From the NCBI GenBank assembly GCA_963695375.1, contig OY968767.1, positions 2,480,001-2,544,000 of the forward strand: 64,000 nt of DNA, given 5' to 3'. Shown in pieces: positions 1 to 9,084 of this stretch. The notes beneath the pieces are model-generated. The model was given only the letters and a program-made list of their open reading frames with translations, made no database searches and was not told the DNA's origin. This stretch comes from JACCVL01 sp963695375 (GTDB lineage: Bacteria > Actinomycetota > Actinomycetes > Propionibacteriales > Nocardioidaceae). Numbering within the stretch: the first letter of the stretch is position 1; each line of letters starts with the position of its first letter. A program made the translations under genes and the position numbers.

Positions 1-774
1 CGCGATCACCGGGAAGACCTCGTCGATCTCGTAGATGTTGTCGGTGTCCTGCAGCAGGAAGGCCACCCGCTCCAGACCCATCCCGGTGTCGATGTTCTTC
101 GCCGGCAGGTCGCCGAGGATCTCGTAATCCTCCTTCGCGCCGCCGACGCCACGGATGTTCTGCATGAACACCAGGTTCCAGAACTCGAGGTACCGGTCCC
201 CCGCCTTCTCGACGTCACCCTCGGGGCCGTACTCCGGGCCCCGGTCGATGAGGATCTCCGAGCACGGGCCACAGGGACCGGGCACGCCCATGGACCAGAA
301 GTTGTCCTTCATCCCGAGCCGGACGATGCGGTCCTCGGGCAGGCCGGCCACCTTCTTCCACAGCTCGATCGCCTCGTCGTCCTCGTGGTAGACGCTGGCC
401 AGCAGCCGGGACTCCTCGAAGCCGAACCCGCCGTCGCTCTGGGCGCGGGTCACCAGCTCCCAGGCCAGCTCGATCGCCCGCTCCTTGAAGTAGTCGCCGA
501 AGCTGAAGTTGCCGCACATCTGGAAGAACGTGCCGTGCCGGGTGGTCTGGCCGACCTCGTCGATGTCGATCGTTCGCACGCACTTCTGCACGCTGGCCGC
601 GCGCGGCCAGGGAGCCTGCTCCTGGCCCAGGAAGTACGGCTTGAACGGCACCATGCCGGCCCCCACGAACAGCAGCGTGGGGTCGTCGACCAGCAGCGAG
701 GCGGACGGGACGACGGCGTGCCCCGCCCGCTCGAAGTGGCCGAGGAAGCGGCGACGGATCTCCGCGGTGTCCAT
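1..774 (-). CDS. alaS: Alanyl-tRNA synthetase, N-terminal part (runs off the window)
   Basis: Cytoplasmic class II enzyme that charges tRNA-Ala. Only the first 258 codons are present; the gene continues past base 1. The protein opens MDTAEIRRRFLGHFERAGH and keeps the class II catalytic-core signatures 'HGTFFQMCGNFSFGDYFKE' and 'GMGLERVAFLLQ', both typical of AlaRS. The ATG at 774-772 shares its A with the TGA of the upstream DUF6167 gene (TGATG), which fixes the start and implies translational coupling. In many actinobacteria alaS follows rarA and small membrane genes, as here. The identification is secure; the C-terminal editing domains cannot be seen. Confidence 0.97.
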   Translation of the reverse strand, partial: MDTAEIRRRFLGHFERAGHAVVPSASLLVDDPTLLFVGAGMVPFKPYFLGQEQAPWPRAASVQKCVRTIDIDEVGQTTRHGTFFQMCGNFSFGDYFKERAIELAWELVTRAQSDGGFGFEESRLLASVYHEDDEAIELWKKVAGLPEDRIVRLGMKDNFWSMGVPGPCGPCSEILIDRGPEYGPEGDVEKAGDRYLEFWNLVFMQNIRGVGGAKEDYEILGDLPAKNIDTGMGLERVAFLLQDTDNIYEIDEVFPVIA

Positions 775-1124
775 CAGCGGACGTCCTTCCCGGTGGTCGG
801 CTCGGCGAGGTCGGATCGACGGGGAGGAGCGGTCTCGACGGCAGCCACCGGCCGGACCGGTCGGACCGTTCGAGCGGGTCGAATCGGTCGAGCCGGTCGG
901 ACCGGGTCGCTGCGACGGGGCAGGCCGAGCTCACCCAGCAGCTCGTCCTCCCGCTCTCGGGTGGCCGCCGCGACGTCGTCGGCCAGCGTGCGGGCGCCGA
1001 GCCGCAGCGCGGCCGCCTGGTCGGCCAGCCCGGCAGGCGAGACCCGGTAGGCCAGCCGGCGGGCCTTCAGTGACCCGTACAGGCCGGCGCCCAGCCCGAC
1101 CGCGAACCAGAGCCCGCGCCCCAT
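774..1124 (-). CDS. DUF6167-type small protein
   Basis: A 116-residue protein starting MGRGLWFAVGLGAGLYGSLK, with one N-terminal hydrophobic segment (about residues 4-20) followed by a charged helical stretch. It resembles the small DUF6167 proteins commonly found just upstream of alaS in actinobacteria; its function is unknown. I chose the ATG at 1124 rather than a start 45 codons upstream, because the longer version would run through the end of the preceding gene. The tail from about residue 70 is an imperfect Arg-Pro-Val/Ile/Ala run encoded by degenerate 9-bp repeats near 840-905. Its stop overlaps the alaS start by one base. Confidence 0.7.
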   Translation of the reverse strand: MGRGLWFAVGLGAGLYGSLKARRLAYRVSPAGLADQAAALRLGARTLADDVAAATREREDELLGELGLPRRSDPVRPARPIRPARTVRPVRPVAAVETAPPRRSDLAEPTTGKDVR

Positions 1125-1134
1125 CACCGCCTCC

Positions 1135-1626
1135 TCACGAGGCGACGTCCCGGTCGCGATCGTCCGTGCCCAGGTCCAGCGGGACGACCCGCCCCGCGCG
1201 CCGGGCCGCCCGGCGGCGCAGCCGCTCCCGGCGGCGCACGTCTCGGCGCACCAGCGCACGGATCCGGTCCCGGTTGGCCGGCTCGAGGGCGCGCCGCACT
1301 CCGTGGGCGACCGCGGCCACCCGGACCAGCGGATGCTGCAGGGTCACCCGGACGATCTGCTCGGTGCTCGGCACGGTGGTGGAGTCGGCGGTCTGCGGAC
1401 CGGCCGGCACCGGCCTGATCCGGGCGACCTCGGTCGTCGGAGCCGCTGGGGGAGGCGGGGGCGTCCTGGGCGCCGGCGGCGCCGGTGTCGACACTGACTC
1501 CTGGGCCACCACCGCGGCCCGCAGCTGACGGCGCAGGGAGCGAACCTGCACGAGCAGGGCGGCGACCGCTCCGAGCGCGAGCAGGACCAGCACCCCGAGC
1601 ACGACGACGATGTCGGAGCCGGGCAT
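1135..1626 (-). CDS. Single-pass membrane protein, DUF948-like position
   Basis: A 163-residue protein with one strong N-terminal membrane helix (MPGSDIVVVLGVLVLLALGA, continuing to about residue 27), then a short basic coiled segment (VRSLRRQLRAAV), a Pro/Thr/Ala-rich linker and a very Arg-rich C-terminus. It lies 9 bases after rarA and 10 bases before the DUF6167 gene, the place where many actinobacteria carry a DUF948 membrane protein. The Pro-rich middle is atypical for DUF948, so family membership is inferred from position and topology only. The function is unknown. Confidence 0.6.
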   Translation of the reverse strand: MPGSDIVVVLGVLVLLALGAVAALLVQVRSLRRQLRAAVVAQESVSTPAPPAPRTPPPPPAAPTTEVARIRPVPAGPQTADSTTVPSTEQIVRVTLQHPLVRVAAVAHGVRRALEPANRDRIRALVRRDVRRRERLRRRAARRAGRVVPLDLGTDDRDRDVAS

Positions 1627-1635
1627 GCGCCGACC

Positions 1636-3084
1636 CTACCGGCGCGGGTCACGCCCGGTCTGCGGGGTTTCCCGCGCGTCCGGACCTCCCGGCGCCGAGC
1701 TCCCGGCATCACCGGTCGTGCCGTCGTCGCCGGCCAGCGCCGCTCGCAGCCGCTCGACCCGCTCCGCGTACGCGGCCTCCCCGCCGCGGCGGGTCGGGGT
1801 GTAGTAGCGCCGCCCGACGACGTCGTCGGGCGCATACTGCTGGGCGACCACGCCACGGGGGTCATCATGCGCGTAGCGGTACCCCTGCCCGTGCCCGACG
1901 TCCTTCGCGCCGCGGTAGTGCGCGTCGCGCAGATGCGGCGGCACCGGGCCGGCCAGCCCGGCCCGGACGTCGGCGAGGGCCGCGTCGATCGCGGTGATCA
2001 CCGCGTTCGACTTCGGCGCCAACGCCAGGGCGATCACCGCCTGCGCCAGCACGATGCGTCCCTCCGGCCAGCCGATGAACGCGACCGCCTCGGCCGCGGC
2101 GGTCGCCGTTGCCAGCGCGGTGGGGTCGGCAAGGCCGATGTCCTCACTGGCCAGGATCACCAGCCGGCGGGCCAGGAAGCGGGGGTCCTCCCCCGCCTCG
2201 ACCATCCGGGCCAGGTAGTGCAGCGCGGCGTCGACGTCGGAGCCGCGCACCGACTTGATCAACGCGGACGTGACGTCGTAGTGCTGGTCGCCGGCCCGGT
2301 CGTAGCGGACCGCGGCCCGGTCCACGGCGAGCGCGGCGGTCTCCACGTCGATGCCGCTGCCGCCCCGGGAGGTGGCCGCCTCGGCCGCCGCCTCCAGATA
2401 GGTGAGCGCGCGCCGCCCGTCCCCACCCGCCAGCCGCACCAGGTGGTCCAGCGCCTGTTCGTCCAGCTCGACTCGACCCGCGAGACCACGCGGGTCGCGC
2501 ACCGCCGCGGTCAGCAAGGCCGCCACCTCCGCGTCCTCGAGCGGCTGCAGGGTCAGCAGCAGCGAGCGGGACAGCAGCGGCGAGATGATCGCGAAATGCG
2601 GGTTCTCCGTGGTCGCCGCCACCAGCGAGACCCAACCGTTCTCGACGCCCGGCAACAGCGCGTCCTGCTGGGTCTTGGAGAACCGGTGCACCTCGTCGAC
2701 GAACAGCACGGTCTCCCGGCCGCCACGGGCCAGTGACCGGCGGGCGGCGTCCAGGACCGCCCGGACGTCCTTGACCCCGGCGGACACCGCGGAGACCTCG
2801 ACGAAGTCGCGGCCGGTGCTGCGGCTGAGCAGGGCGGCGATGGTGGTCTTGCCGGTGCCCGGCGGTCCCCACAGCACGACCGACATGGGGGAGTCGTCCT
2901 GCACCAGCCGGCGCAGGGGCGACCCGTCGGCGAGCAGGTGCTGCTGCCCCAGCAGCTCGTCCAGCGTCCGGGGCCGCATCCGGACCGCGAGCGGCGCGTT
3001 GGCGTGGTCGGCGTCGGCCAGGCTGCCCGCCCCGGTGCGCGGCGCCCCGGCCGGGGGGATGTCGAAGAGCCCGTCGCCCGGCAC
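1636..3084 (-). CDS. rarA: Replication-associated recombination protein A (RarA/MgsA AAA+ ATPase)
   Basis: A 482-residue AAA+ ATPase related to clamp-loader subunits and to eukaryotic WRNIP1, acting at stalled replication forks. Visible motifs are the N-terminal 'PLAVRMRPRTLDELLGQQHL', Walker A 'GPPGTGKTT', Walker B 'LFVDEVHRFSKTQQD', sensor 1 'AATTENP', and the C-terminal tetramerisation domain with 'LIKSVRGSDVDAALHYLARM'. The start is GTG at 3084, only 3 bases after the stop of the substrate-binding protein gene. The gene is therefore probably expressed by read-through from the peptide-transporter operon as well as from any local promoter. The C-terminal ~25 residues are unconserved and Pro/Arg/Gly-rich. 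Confidence 0.95.
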   Translation of the reverse strand: MPGDGLFDIPPAGAPRTGAGSLADADHANAPLAVRMRPRTLDELLGQQHLLADGSPLRRLVQDDSPMSVVLWGPPGTGKTTIAALLSRSTGRDFVEVSAVSAGVKDVRAVLDAARRSLARGGRETVLFVDEVHRFSKTQQDALLPGVENGWVSLVAATTENPHFAIISPLLSRSLLLTLQPLEDAEVAALLTAAVRDPRGLAGRVELDEQALDHLVRLAGGDGRRALTYLEAAAEAATSRGGSGIDVETAALAVDRAAVRYDRAGDQHYDVTSALIKSVRGSDVDAALHYLARMVEAGEDPRFLARRLVILASEDIGLADPTALATATAAAEAVAFIGWPEGRIVLAQAVIALALAPKSNAVITAIDAALADVRAGLAGPVPPHLRDAHYRGAKDVGHGQGYRYAHDDPRGVVAQQYAPDDVVGRRYYTPTRRGGEAAYAERVERLRAALAGDDGTTGDAGSSAPGGPDARETPQTGRDPRR

Positions 3085-3087
3085 GGG

Positions 3088-4860
3088 CTACTCCTCCTCC
3101 GGTCGCACGTACATGTCGACGAACGTCGGCATGCCGTAGACCTCGTTGACGGCCATCCCGCCGATCCGGGAGCCGAACATGCTGGCCCGACCCTCGTAGC
3201 CGACCGGGACGACCGGGTAGGCGGAGGACTGGACGTACCGGTCGAGCTCCCCCCAAGCGCGGCGGGACCGCTCCGGCCCCATCGTCTCGAGGATCTCGGT
3301 GATCCGCCGGTCGACCACCGGGTCGTCCAGGAACGGCGGCGCCGGCGCCCCCGGGCCGAGCTGCTCGCCCTGCCACTGCGCGGGGAACCACGCGCTCCCG
3401 GTCGGCCACGCCGAGCACCAGCGGACGGACCGGACGTCCACCCGGGACCGTGGGTCGGCCTCGTCCCGGGTCCGCCCGTTCACCGTGGACGGCACCGGCA
3501 CGGCGCGGAAGCCGGCGCGCTCGAAGCCGGCGACGAGCACGTCCTTGACCGCGACCGAGGTGGGGTCGTCCGTCGCGTAGAAGAAGCGGATCCGGCGTCC
3601 CAGCTCGCCGGCCTGGGCGAGCAGCTCCCGGGCCCGCTCCGCGTGCGTGTTGGCACCGTCGATCCCCAGCGGGTCGTACGGCAGCCGGCCGATCGTCCCC
3701 GGCGGCAGCAGCGTGCTCGCCGGGAGGCGGGTCACCCCCTCGAGCCCGCCCTCGGCCCGCCACACCTCCCGGTACGGGTAGGCATAACCGACGGCGCGCC
3801 GCACCTGACGGCTGGGCATCGCGTCGGTGTCGAGGTACCACACGGAGGCGCACGGGGCGTTGCCCGTGACCATCCGGTCCATCAGGTCCGCGTCCTGCTG
3901 CACCAGCGCGTAGGTGTCGGCGAGCACGCTGTCGTAGCTGGCGGTCGTGGCGCCCAGCCCGTCGTCCTGCACCAGCTCGGTGTCCCGGCGGGCCGCGTCC
4001 ACCCCCCACTCGAAGGTCCAGGTGTCGGCGTACTGGTGCCGGGCCGGATCGGTGTCGGGGTCCCAGTGCTCGTTGCGGGTGAGCACCAGCTCGTCCCCGG
4101 GGTCGTAGGCCGCGAACTGGTACGGCCCGGTCGCCATCGGCCGCCGGCCGTAGCGCTGGGGGTTGCGGTCCGCGGACGGCGGGATCGCGGTGAACGCCGG
4201 GAGCGCCGCGTAGTAGGGCAGGTCGGTGAACGGCCGCGCCATCCGCAGGGTGATAGTCCGGCCGTCGACCTCGACGCCCGCGTAGTCCAGCCCGTCGTCG
4301 TACGGCCCCTCGTACTGCTGACCGTCGAGGAAGAACAGCCGGTTGTAGGGCGCACCGCCGGGCAGCAGGTCCTCGGCGAAGGACCGCTTCACCGCATACG
4401 CCACGTCGGCCGCGACCACCCGGGTGCCGTCGGCATAGCGCAGGCCGCGGCGCAGCGTGAACGTCCACGCGGTGAAGTCGTCGTTGGGGCGGCCGAGGTC
4501 GGTCGCCATGTCCGGCACCAGCACCGACCGGCCCGTCGCCGGGTCGTAGCGGTACTGGGTGAGGCTCCGGGTCACCAGCTGCAGGATCGCCCACTCGGCC
4601 GGGGAACCGGCTCGGGTGGGGTCGAGACTGGCCGGCACGCTGCTGCTCAGGACGGTGATGTCACCGCCGGGCGTCGCGCCGGAGACCGCCGGGGCGGGAG
4701 CGGTCGCATCCGGCGCGAGCAGCTGCACCTGCGGGTCGTCGCCGGCGGTCGGCTGGGGGTCGGCTCCGCCGGTCTCGTCGTCGGTGCAGCCGGCCAGCAG
4801 CAGCGCCACCAGCAGCGGACCTGCCACCGCGGCCCGGCTGACGTGACCTCGCGAACGCAT
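3088..4860 (-). CDS. Peptide ABC transporter substrate-binding lipoprotein (second of two)
   Basis: A family 5 extracellular solute-binding protein of about 590 residues. From the ATG at 4860 the protein begins MRSRGHVSRAAVAGPLLVAL and reaches the lipobox LLAGC, with the lipidated Cys near residue 25. A TTG three codons upstream is possible but less likely. The body carries family signatures such as 'TGPYQFAAYDPGDELVLTRNEHW'. It is the last gene of the transporter operon, 18 bases after the second ATPase gene, so one transporter has two binding proteins, the other at 9085-10704. The two share only the family fold; this one may bind a different peptide or act as a sensor. The substrate cannot be read from the sequence. 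Confidence 0.88.
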   Translation of the reverse strand: MRSRGHVSRAAVAGPLLVALLLAGCTDDETGGADPQPTAGDDPQVQLLAPDATAPAPAVSGATPGGDITVLSSSVPASLDPTRAGSPAEWAILQLVTRSLTQYRYDPATGRSVLVPDMATDLGRPNDDFTAWTFTLRRGLRYADGTRVVAADVAYAVKRSFAEDLLPGGAPYNRLFFLDGQQYEGPYDDGLDYAGVEVDGRTITLRMARPFTDLPYYAALPAFTAIPPSADRNPQRYGRRPMATGPYQFAAYDPGDELVLTRNEHWDPDTDPARHQYADTWTFEWGVDAARRDTELVQDDGLGATTASYDSVLADTYALVQQDADLMDRMVTGNAPCASVWYLDTDAMPSRQVRRAVGYAYPYREVWRAEGGLEGVTRLPASTLLPPGTIGRLPYDPLGIDGANTHAERARELLAQAGELGRRIRFFYATDDPTSVAVKDVLVAGFERAGFRAVPVPSTVNGRTRDEADPRSRVDVRSVRWCSAWPTGSAWFPAQWQGEQLGPGAPAPPFLDDPVVDRRITEILETMGPERSRRAWGELDRYVQSSAYPVVPVGYEGRASMFGSRIGGMAVNEVYGMPTFVDMYVRPEEE

Positions 4861-4878
4861 CCAGGGCAACCGGGCGGG

Positions 4879-5940
4879 TCAGTGCGTCGCGTGCACCACG
4901 TCGAGCTGCTCGGCGAAGTGACAGGCCGACAGCTGAGGCGTCCCGGTCCCCTGGTGCGGCACCAGCGGCGGCTCCTCCTGCGCGCAGATGTCCTGCGCCT
5001 TGAAGCAGCGGGTCCGGAACCGGCAGCCGGACGGCGGGTTGGCCGGGCTCGGGACGTCCCCCTCCAGCACGATCTGCTCGCGGTGTCCCCGCAGCCCCGG
5101 GTCCGGGACCGGGACGGCGGACAGCAGCGCCTGGGTGTACGGGTGGGTGGGGTGGTCGTAGATCTCGGACTCGGTGCCGATCTCCACGATCTTGCCGAGG
5201 TACATCACCGCGATCCGGTCGGAGATGTGCCGCACCACCGACAGGTCGTGCGCCACGAAGACGTAGGACAGGTCGAACTCGTCCTGCAGCCGCTCCAGCA
5301 GGTTGATGACCTGCGCCTGCACCGAGACGTCCAGCGCGGAGACCGGCTCATCGCACACGATGATCTGCGGGCGCAGGGCCAGCGCCCGGGCGATCCCGAT
5401 CCGCTGCCGCTGGCCGCCGGAGAACTGGTGCGGGTAGCGGCTGATGTGCTCCGGGTTGAGGCCCACGACCTCCAGGAGCTCTTCCACCCGCCGCCGCTGC
5501 TGGTTGCGCGGCGCCACCTCGGGATGGATGCGGAAGGGCTCACCGACGATGCTGCCGACCGTCATCCGGGGGTCGAGCGACGCGTACGGGTCCTGGAAGA
5601 TGATCTGCACGTTCCGCCGCACCTTGCGCAGCTGCTTCTCCGACATGCCGACGAGCTCCTCGCCGAGCAGCTTGATCGATCCCGAGGTGGCCTTCTCCAG
5701 CCCCATGATGGTCCGGCTGAGCGTGGACTTGCCGCAGCCGGACTCGCCGACCAGACCGAGCGTCTCCCCCCGGCGGAGGTCGAGGCTGACCCCGTCCACC
5801 GCCCGGACCTGCCCGATCGTCTTCTGGAAGACGATGCCCTGGGTCAGCGGAAAGTGCTTCACCGCGTCCTGGACCGTCAGCACGACCTCACCACGACGGG
5901 GGGCCGGGTCGACGGTCGACGCCGCGCTGGTCTCAGTCAT
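4879..5940 (-). CDS. Oligopeptide ABC transporter ATP-binding protein OppF/DppF type
   Basis: Cytoplasmic ATPase of the peptide importer, 353 residues from the ATG at 5940 (MTETSAAS...). It has Walker A 'GESGCGKSTLSRT', Q-loop 'IIFQDPYASLDPRMT', ABC signature 'FSGGQRQRIGIARAL', Walker B 'IIVCDEPVSALDVS' and the H-loop His in 'VFVAHDLSVVRH'. The oligopeptide-transporter C-terminal extension is present, with Cys-rich 'GCRFRTRCFKAQDIC', a pattern that binds an Fe-S cluster in some dipeptide ATPases. It overlaps the upstream ATPase gene by 8 bases. A longer start at 6036 would read through that gene's end and is rejected. Confidence 0.94.
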   Translation of the reverse strand: MTETSAASTVDPAPRRGEVVLTVQDAVKHFPLTQGIVFQKTIGQVRAVDGVSLDLRRGETLGLVGESGCGKSTLSRTIMGLEKATSGSIKLLGEELVGMSEKQLRKVRRNVQIIFQDPYASLDPRMTVGSIVGEPFRIHPEVAPRNQQRRRVEELLEVVGLNPEHISRYPHQFSGGQRQRIGIARALALRPQIIVCDEPVSALDVSVQAQVINLLERLQDEFDLSYVFVAHDLSVVRHISDRIAVMYLGKIVEIGTESEIYDHPTHPYTQALLSAVPVPDPGLRGHREQIVLEGDVPSPANPPSGCRFRTRCFKAQDICAQEEPPLVPHQGTGTPQLSACHFAEQLDVVHATH

Positions 5941-7039
5941 CGCCGAGCACCTCCTCGTAGTAGTGGCAGGCGCTCTGCCGCACCGCGTCGACCTCGTAGA
6001 GCGGCGGGTCGTCGGTCGTGCAGCGATCCTTGGCATACCGGCACCGGGGGTGGAACGAGCACCCGGGCGGCAGCGCGGTCAGCGTCGGGGGCAGCCCCTC
6101 GATCGACGCCAGCTGCTGACCCTTCAGGTCCACCCGCGGGATCGACTCCAGCAGCGCCTTGGTGTAGGGGTGCGCCGGGTTGGCGTAGATGCTGTGCACG
6201 TCGGCCCGCTCCACGATCCGGCCGGCGTACATGACACAGATCTTGTCCGCCACGTCCGCGACCACGCCCATGTCGTGGGTGATCAGGATCAGGCCCATGT
6301 TGCGCTCGGCCTGCAGGTCGGCGAGCAGCTTCATGATCTGTGCCTGCACGGTCACGTCCAGAGCGGTGGTGGGCTCGTCCGCGATCAGGACGTCGGGGTC
6401 CAGCGCCAGCGCCATCGCGATCATCACCCGCTGCCGCATCCCGCCGGAGAACTGGTGCGGGAAGTCGTTGACCCGGTCGGCCGCGGCCGGGATGCCGACC
6501 AGGTCCAGCAGGCGAACCGCCTCCTTGCGGGCCTCGTCCTTGGACAATCCGCGGTGCCGGCGAAAGACCTCGGCCAGCTGGTAGCCGACGGTGAACACCG
6601 GGTTGAGCGCCGACAGCGCGTCCTGGAACACCATGGCGACCCGGTTCGCCCGGACCCTGCGCCGCATCTCCTCGGGCAACGTCAGCAGGTCGACTCCGCG
6701 CAGAATGACCTTGCCGCCGGCGATGAAGGCCGGCGGCGAGTCGAGGATGCCCATGATCGCCTGGGCGGTGACCGACTTGCCGCAACCGGACTCGCCCAGG
6801 ATCCCCAACGTTTCACGCTCCCCGAGCGAGAAGCTCGCGCCGTTGACCGCGTGCGCGACTCCGTCTCGGGTTCGGAACTCCACCTGAAGATCTTCCACCT
6901 CGAGCAGCGGAGCGGACGGGTCGAATCCGAGTGACTCGAGCCCGGACCTCGCCCTTTTGGCCTGCCGGCTTCCGAAGCCGATGGTCTCGGTGTCCTGGTC
7001 GCGGTTGGGCCGCCGCTCGGTCGTGCTCACGTGTGTCAT
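5933..7039 (-). CDS. Oligopeptide ABC transporter ATP-binding protein OppD/DppD type
   Basis: First ATPase of the importer, 368 residues from the ATG at 7039 (MTHVSTTERRPNRDQ...). It has Walker A 'GESGCGKSVTAQA', ABC signature 'FSGGMRQRVMIAMAL', Walker B 'VLIADEPTTALDVT', H-loop 'LITHDMGVVADVAD', and the C-terminal oligopeptide extension with 'GCSFHPRCRYAKDRC'. It pairs with the following ATPase to energise the two permeases. Its ATG overlaps the TGA of the oppC-like gene (ATGA), and its end overlaps the next ATPase start by 8 bases, so all subunits are probably made in a coupled fashion. Confidence 0.94.
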   Translation of the reverse strand: MTHVSTTERRPNRDQDTETIGFGSRQAKRARSGLESLGFDPSAPLLEVEDLQVEFRTRDGVAHAVNGASFSLGERETLGILGESGCGKSVTAQAIMGILDSPPAFIAGGKVILRGVDLLTLPEEMRRRVRANRVAMVFQDALSALNPVFTVGYQLAEVFRRHRGLSKDEARKEAVRLLDLVGIPAAADRVNDFPHQFSGGMRQRVMIAMALALDPDVLIADEPTTALDVTVQAQIMKLLADLQAERNMGLILITHDMGVVADVADKICVMYAGRIVERADVHSIYANPAHPYTKALLESIPRVDLKGQQLASIEGLPPTLTALPPGCSFHPRCRYAKDRCTTDDPPLYEVDAVRQSACHYYEEVLGDD

Positions 7040-7980
7040 CGGCCCTTCGGGTCGAGTGCGTCGCGCAAAGCGTCGCCCATCAGGATGAAGCTCATCACCG
7101 CGACGATCAGCGCCGCGCAGGGGAACACCAACAGGTGCGGGACCTCCTGATTGACCGCGATCAGCTGCCCCTCGTTGATAAGGATCCCCCAGGAGATCTC
7201 CGGCAGCTGCAGGCCCACCCCGAGGAACGTCAGCGTCGCCTCGATGGAGATGAAGACGCCGACATAGAGAGTGGCCAGCACGATGACCGGCGTGATCGAG
7301 TTCGGCAGGACGTGCCGGACGATGATCGACAAGTTGCTCGCGCCTAGCGCCCGCGCCGCCTCGACGTAGTCCTGCGACTTTACCGAGATCACGCTGCCGC
7401 GCATGATCCGCGTGATCGAGGTCCAGGACAGGATGATGAGCACCAGGCTGACTGTCCAGATGCTCCGGTCGCTGAGCAGAGCCAGGAAGACCACGGCACC
7501 GAGGATGAACGGCAGTCCGAGGAAGACGTCGGTCACGCGTGAGATGACGGTGTCCACCCAGCCGCCGTGGAAGCCGGCAAGGATGCCCAACGTGGAGCCG
7601 ATGACCGCGACCGCCAGGGTGACGAACACGCCGATGATGATCGACGGTCGTGCGCCGTAGATGATGTGGGCGTACATGTCGCAACCCTGGACGGTAGTGC
7701 CGAAGACGTGCGCGTCACTCGGCCCCTCGAAAGCCTGAGCCAGCAGGCAGCGCTCCGGATCGGCGTCGGTCCACAGCGCCGGGAATGCGGCCATCATGCT
7801 GACGGCGAGCACCATCAACGACGAGAGCACGAAGATCGGGTTGTGGTAGAGCTCGCGCCAGGCATCGGCCCACAGGCTCGCGCTTCGCTCCTTGTTTTCC
7901 TCCTGCCCCGCGTCGCGACCACTGGCGGGAGGCGCCGCAGGGGGGGTGGGGTCCACGCCGGTGGCGCCGTAGTCAGTCAT
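7036..7980 (-). CDS. Oligopeptide ABC transporter permease OppC/DppC type
   Basis: Inner-membrane permease of 314 residues from the ATG at 7980 (MTDYGATG...). A hydrophilic N-terminus rich in Pro and Ala precedes the first helix (IFVLSSLMVLAVSMMAAF). The remaining helices follow a periplasmic loop with 'FGTTVQGCDMYAHIIYGARP', typical of OppC. The EAA-type cytoplasmic loop contacting the ATPases is visible as 'YVEAARALGASNLSIIVRHV'. The predicted start overlaps the oppB-like gene by 8 bases. A start 18 codons upstream exists but lies deep in the oppB-like gene. Confidence 0.93.
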   Translation of the reverse strand: MTDYGATGVDPTPPAAPPASGRDAGQEENKERSASLWADAWRELYHNPIFVLSSLMVLAVSMMAAFPALWTDADPERCLLAQAFEGPSDAHVFGTTVQGCDMYAHIIYGARPSIIIGVFVTLAVAVIGSTLGILAGFHGGWVDTVISRVTDVFLGLPFILGAVVFLALLSDRSIWTVSLVLIILSWTSITRIMRGSVISVKSQDYVEAARALGASNLSIIVRHVLPNSITPVIVLATLYVGVFISIEATLTFLGVGLQLPEISWGILINEGQLIAVNQEVPHLLVFPCAALIVAVMSFILMGDALRDALDPKGR

Positions 7981-8974
7981 ATCTGATCCGTGGGTCGAGG
8001 ACGGCGTACAGAAGGTCGACGAGCAGGCTGGCAATGAGGAAGACCAAGGTGAGCAGCGTGGCTACCGCGATCACGACCGGCGTCTCCCCCAGCCGGACGG
8101 AGTTGAACACCAGCCCCCCGACACCGGGGATGCCGAAGATGCCCTCGGTGACGATGGCGCCGCCCATCAGGATGCCGATGTCGAGGCCGATGTAGGTGAT
8201 GACCGGGATCAACGCGTTGCGCAGCGCGTGCACCCCGACGACGCGGGTCTTGGGCAGGCCTTTGGCCCGGGCAGTGCGAACGTAGTCCGCGCGCAGGATC
8301 TCGATCAGGCTGGTACGGGTCAGCCGGGCGATGAATCCGAGCGACAGCGCTCCGAGCACCACTCCTGGCACGACCAGGCTGGCCCAGGGGTGCTCGGACT
8401 GGTAGCTGATCGAGAACGCAGCGCTGAGCCACTCCGGCGCGCCGCGGGCCTGGAGCCACTCGCCGACATAGAGCCCGGAGAGGATCTGCACCAGCACGCC
8501 GAGGACGAACACCGGTATCGAGATGACCAGGACGCTGGAGATCCGGACGAAGTTGTCGGCGAGCCTGTCCTTGCGGATCGCGGCGATCACTCCGGCGACG
8601 ATTCCCACGAGGGACTCGAACGCGATGGCGATGAAGGTCAGGCGCAGCGTGATCGGGAAGGCCTGAGCGATGAGGTCGGTGATCGGCTGCAGGGTGAAGT
8701 CGACGCCGAAGTCACCCTGCGCGTACCCGGCGAGTCGATCGACGAACATCCCCAGACAGGGGTTGCCCGGCTGGGTGAGGCACGGTTCGTCCAGGCCGAA
8801 CGCCCGGGTGATTGCCGCCAGCGTCTCCGGGGGCGGCTGTCGGTCGCCGAACAGAGCCGTGATCGGGTTGCCGTTGATCTGGATCGAGACGACCTGGAGA
8901 TAGTGCAGCAGGAACATCGTGCCCAGCAGGACGGGAATGAACTGGAGCAGTCTGCGCACCGTGTACCGGCCCAT
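7973..8974 (-). CDS. Oligopeptide ABC transporter permease OppB/DppB type
   Basis: Inner-membrane permease of 333 residues starting MGRYTVRRLLQFIPVLLGTM, the usual OppB N-terminal helix. The long extracytoplasmic loop contains 'GLDEPCLTQPGNPCLGMFVD', and the C-terminal half holds the EAA loop 'YVRTARAKGLPKTRVVGVHA'. It lies 110 bases after the first binding-protein gene, separated by a strong hairpin at 9036-9076. That arrangement usually gives much more binding protein than membrane subunits. Confidence 0.94.
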   Translation of the reverse strand: MGRYTVRRLLQFIPVLLGTMFLLHYLQVVSIQINGNPITALFGDRQPPPETLAAITRAFGLDEPCLTQPGNPCLGMFVDRLAGYAQGDFGVDFTLQPITDLIAQAFPITLRLTFIAIAFESLVGIVAGVIAAIRKDRLADNFVRISSVLVISIPVFVLGVLVQILSGLYVGEWLQARGAPEWLSAAFSISYQSEHPWASLVVPGVVLGALSLGFIARLTRTSLIEILRADYVRTARAKGLPKTRVVGVHALRNALIPVITYIGLDIGILMGGAIVTEGIFGIPGVGGLVFNSVRLGETPVVIAVATLLTLVFLIASLLVDLLYAVLDPRIRYD

Positions 8975-9035
8975 GCATTTCCTCCGCAGCCCAGGGTTTC
9001 TCGGAGACTATGCCCACCCGACGCTGGCGTCGACA

Positions 9036-9076
9036 TGAGGCACGGGTCCGGGAGCCGATCCCAGACCCGTGCCTCA
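9036..9076 (-). terminator. Intercistronic hairpin between the binding-protein and permease genes
   Basis: A perfect 13-bp inverted repeat: TGAGGCACGGGTC at 9036-9048 and its complement GACCCGTGCCTCA at 9064-9076, with a 15-base loop. It starts 8 bases after the stop of the lipoprotein gene, and no long U-run follows. In binding-protein operons such hairpins cause partial termination or protect the upstream mRNA 3' end. Either role fits, because the downstream permease genes have no other obvious promoter. Confidence 0.75.
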
Positions 9077-9084
9077 GTCGAGCG

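Noticed and set aside
2938..6234. An open frame of about 1,100 codons on the plus strand across the transporter genes
   Set aside because: It is opposite well-supported genes, and its translation is low-complexity Arg/Gly/Val sequence. Long antisense frames like this recur throughout the window, for example at 17404-20700.
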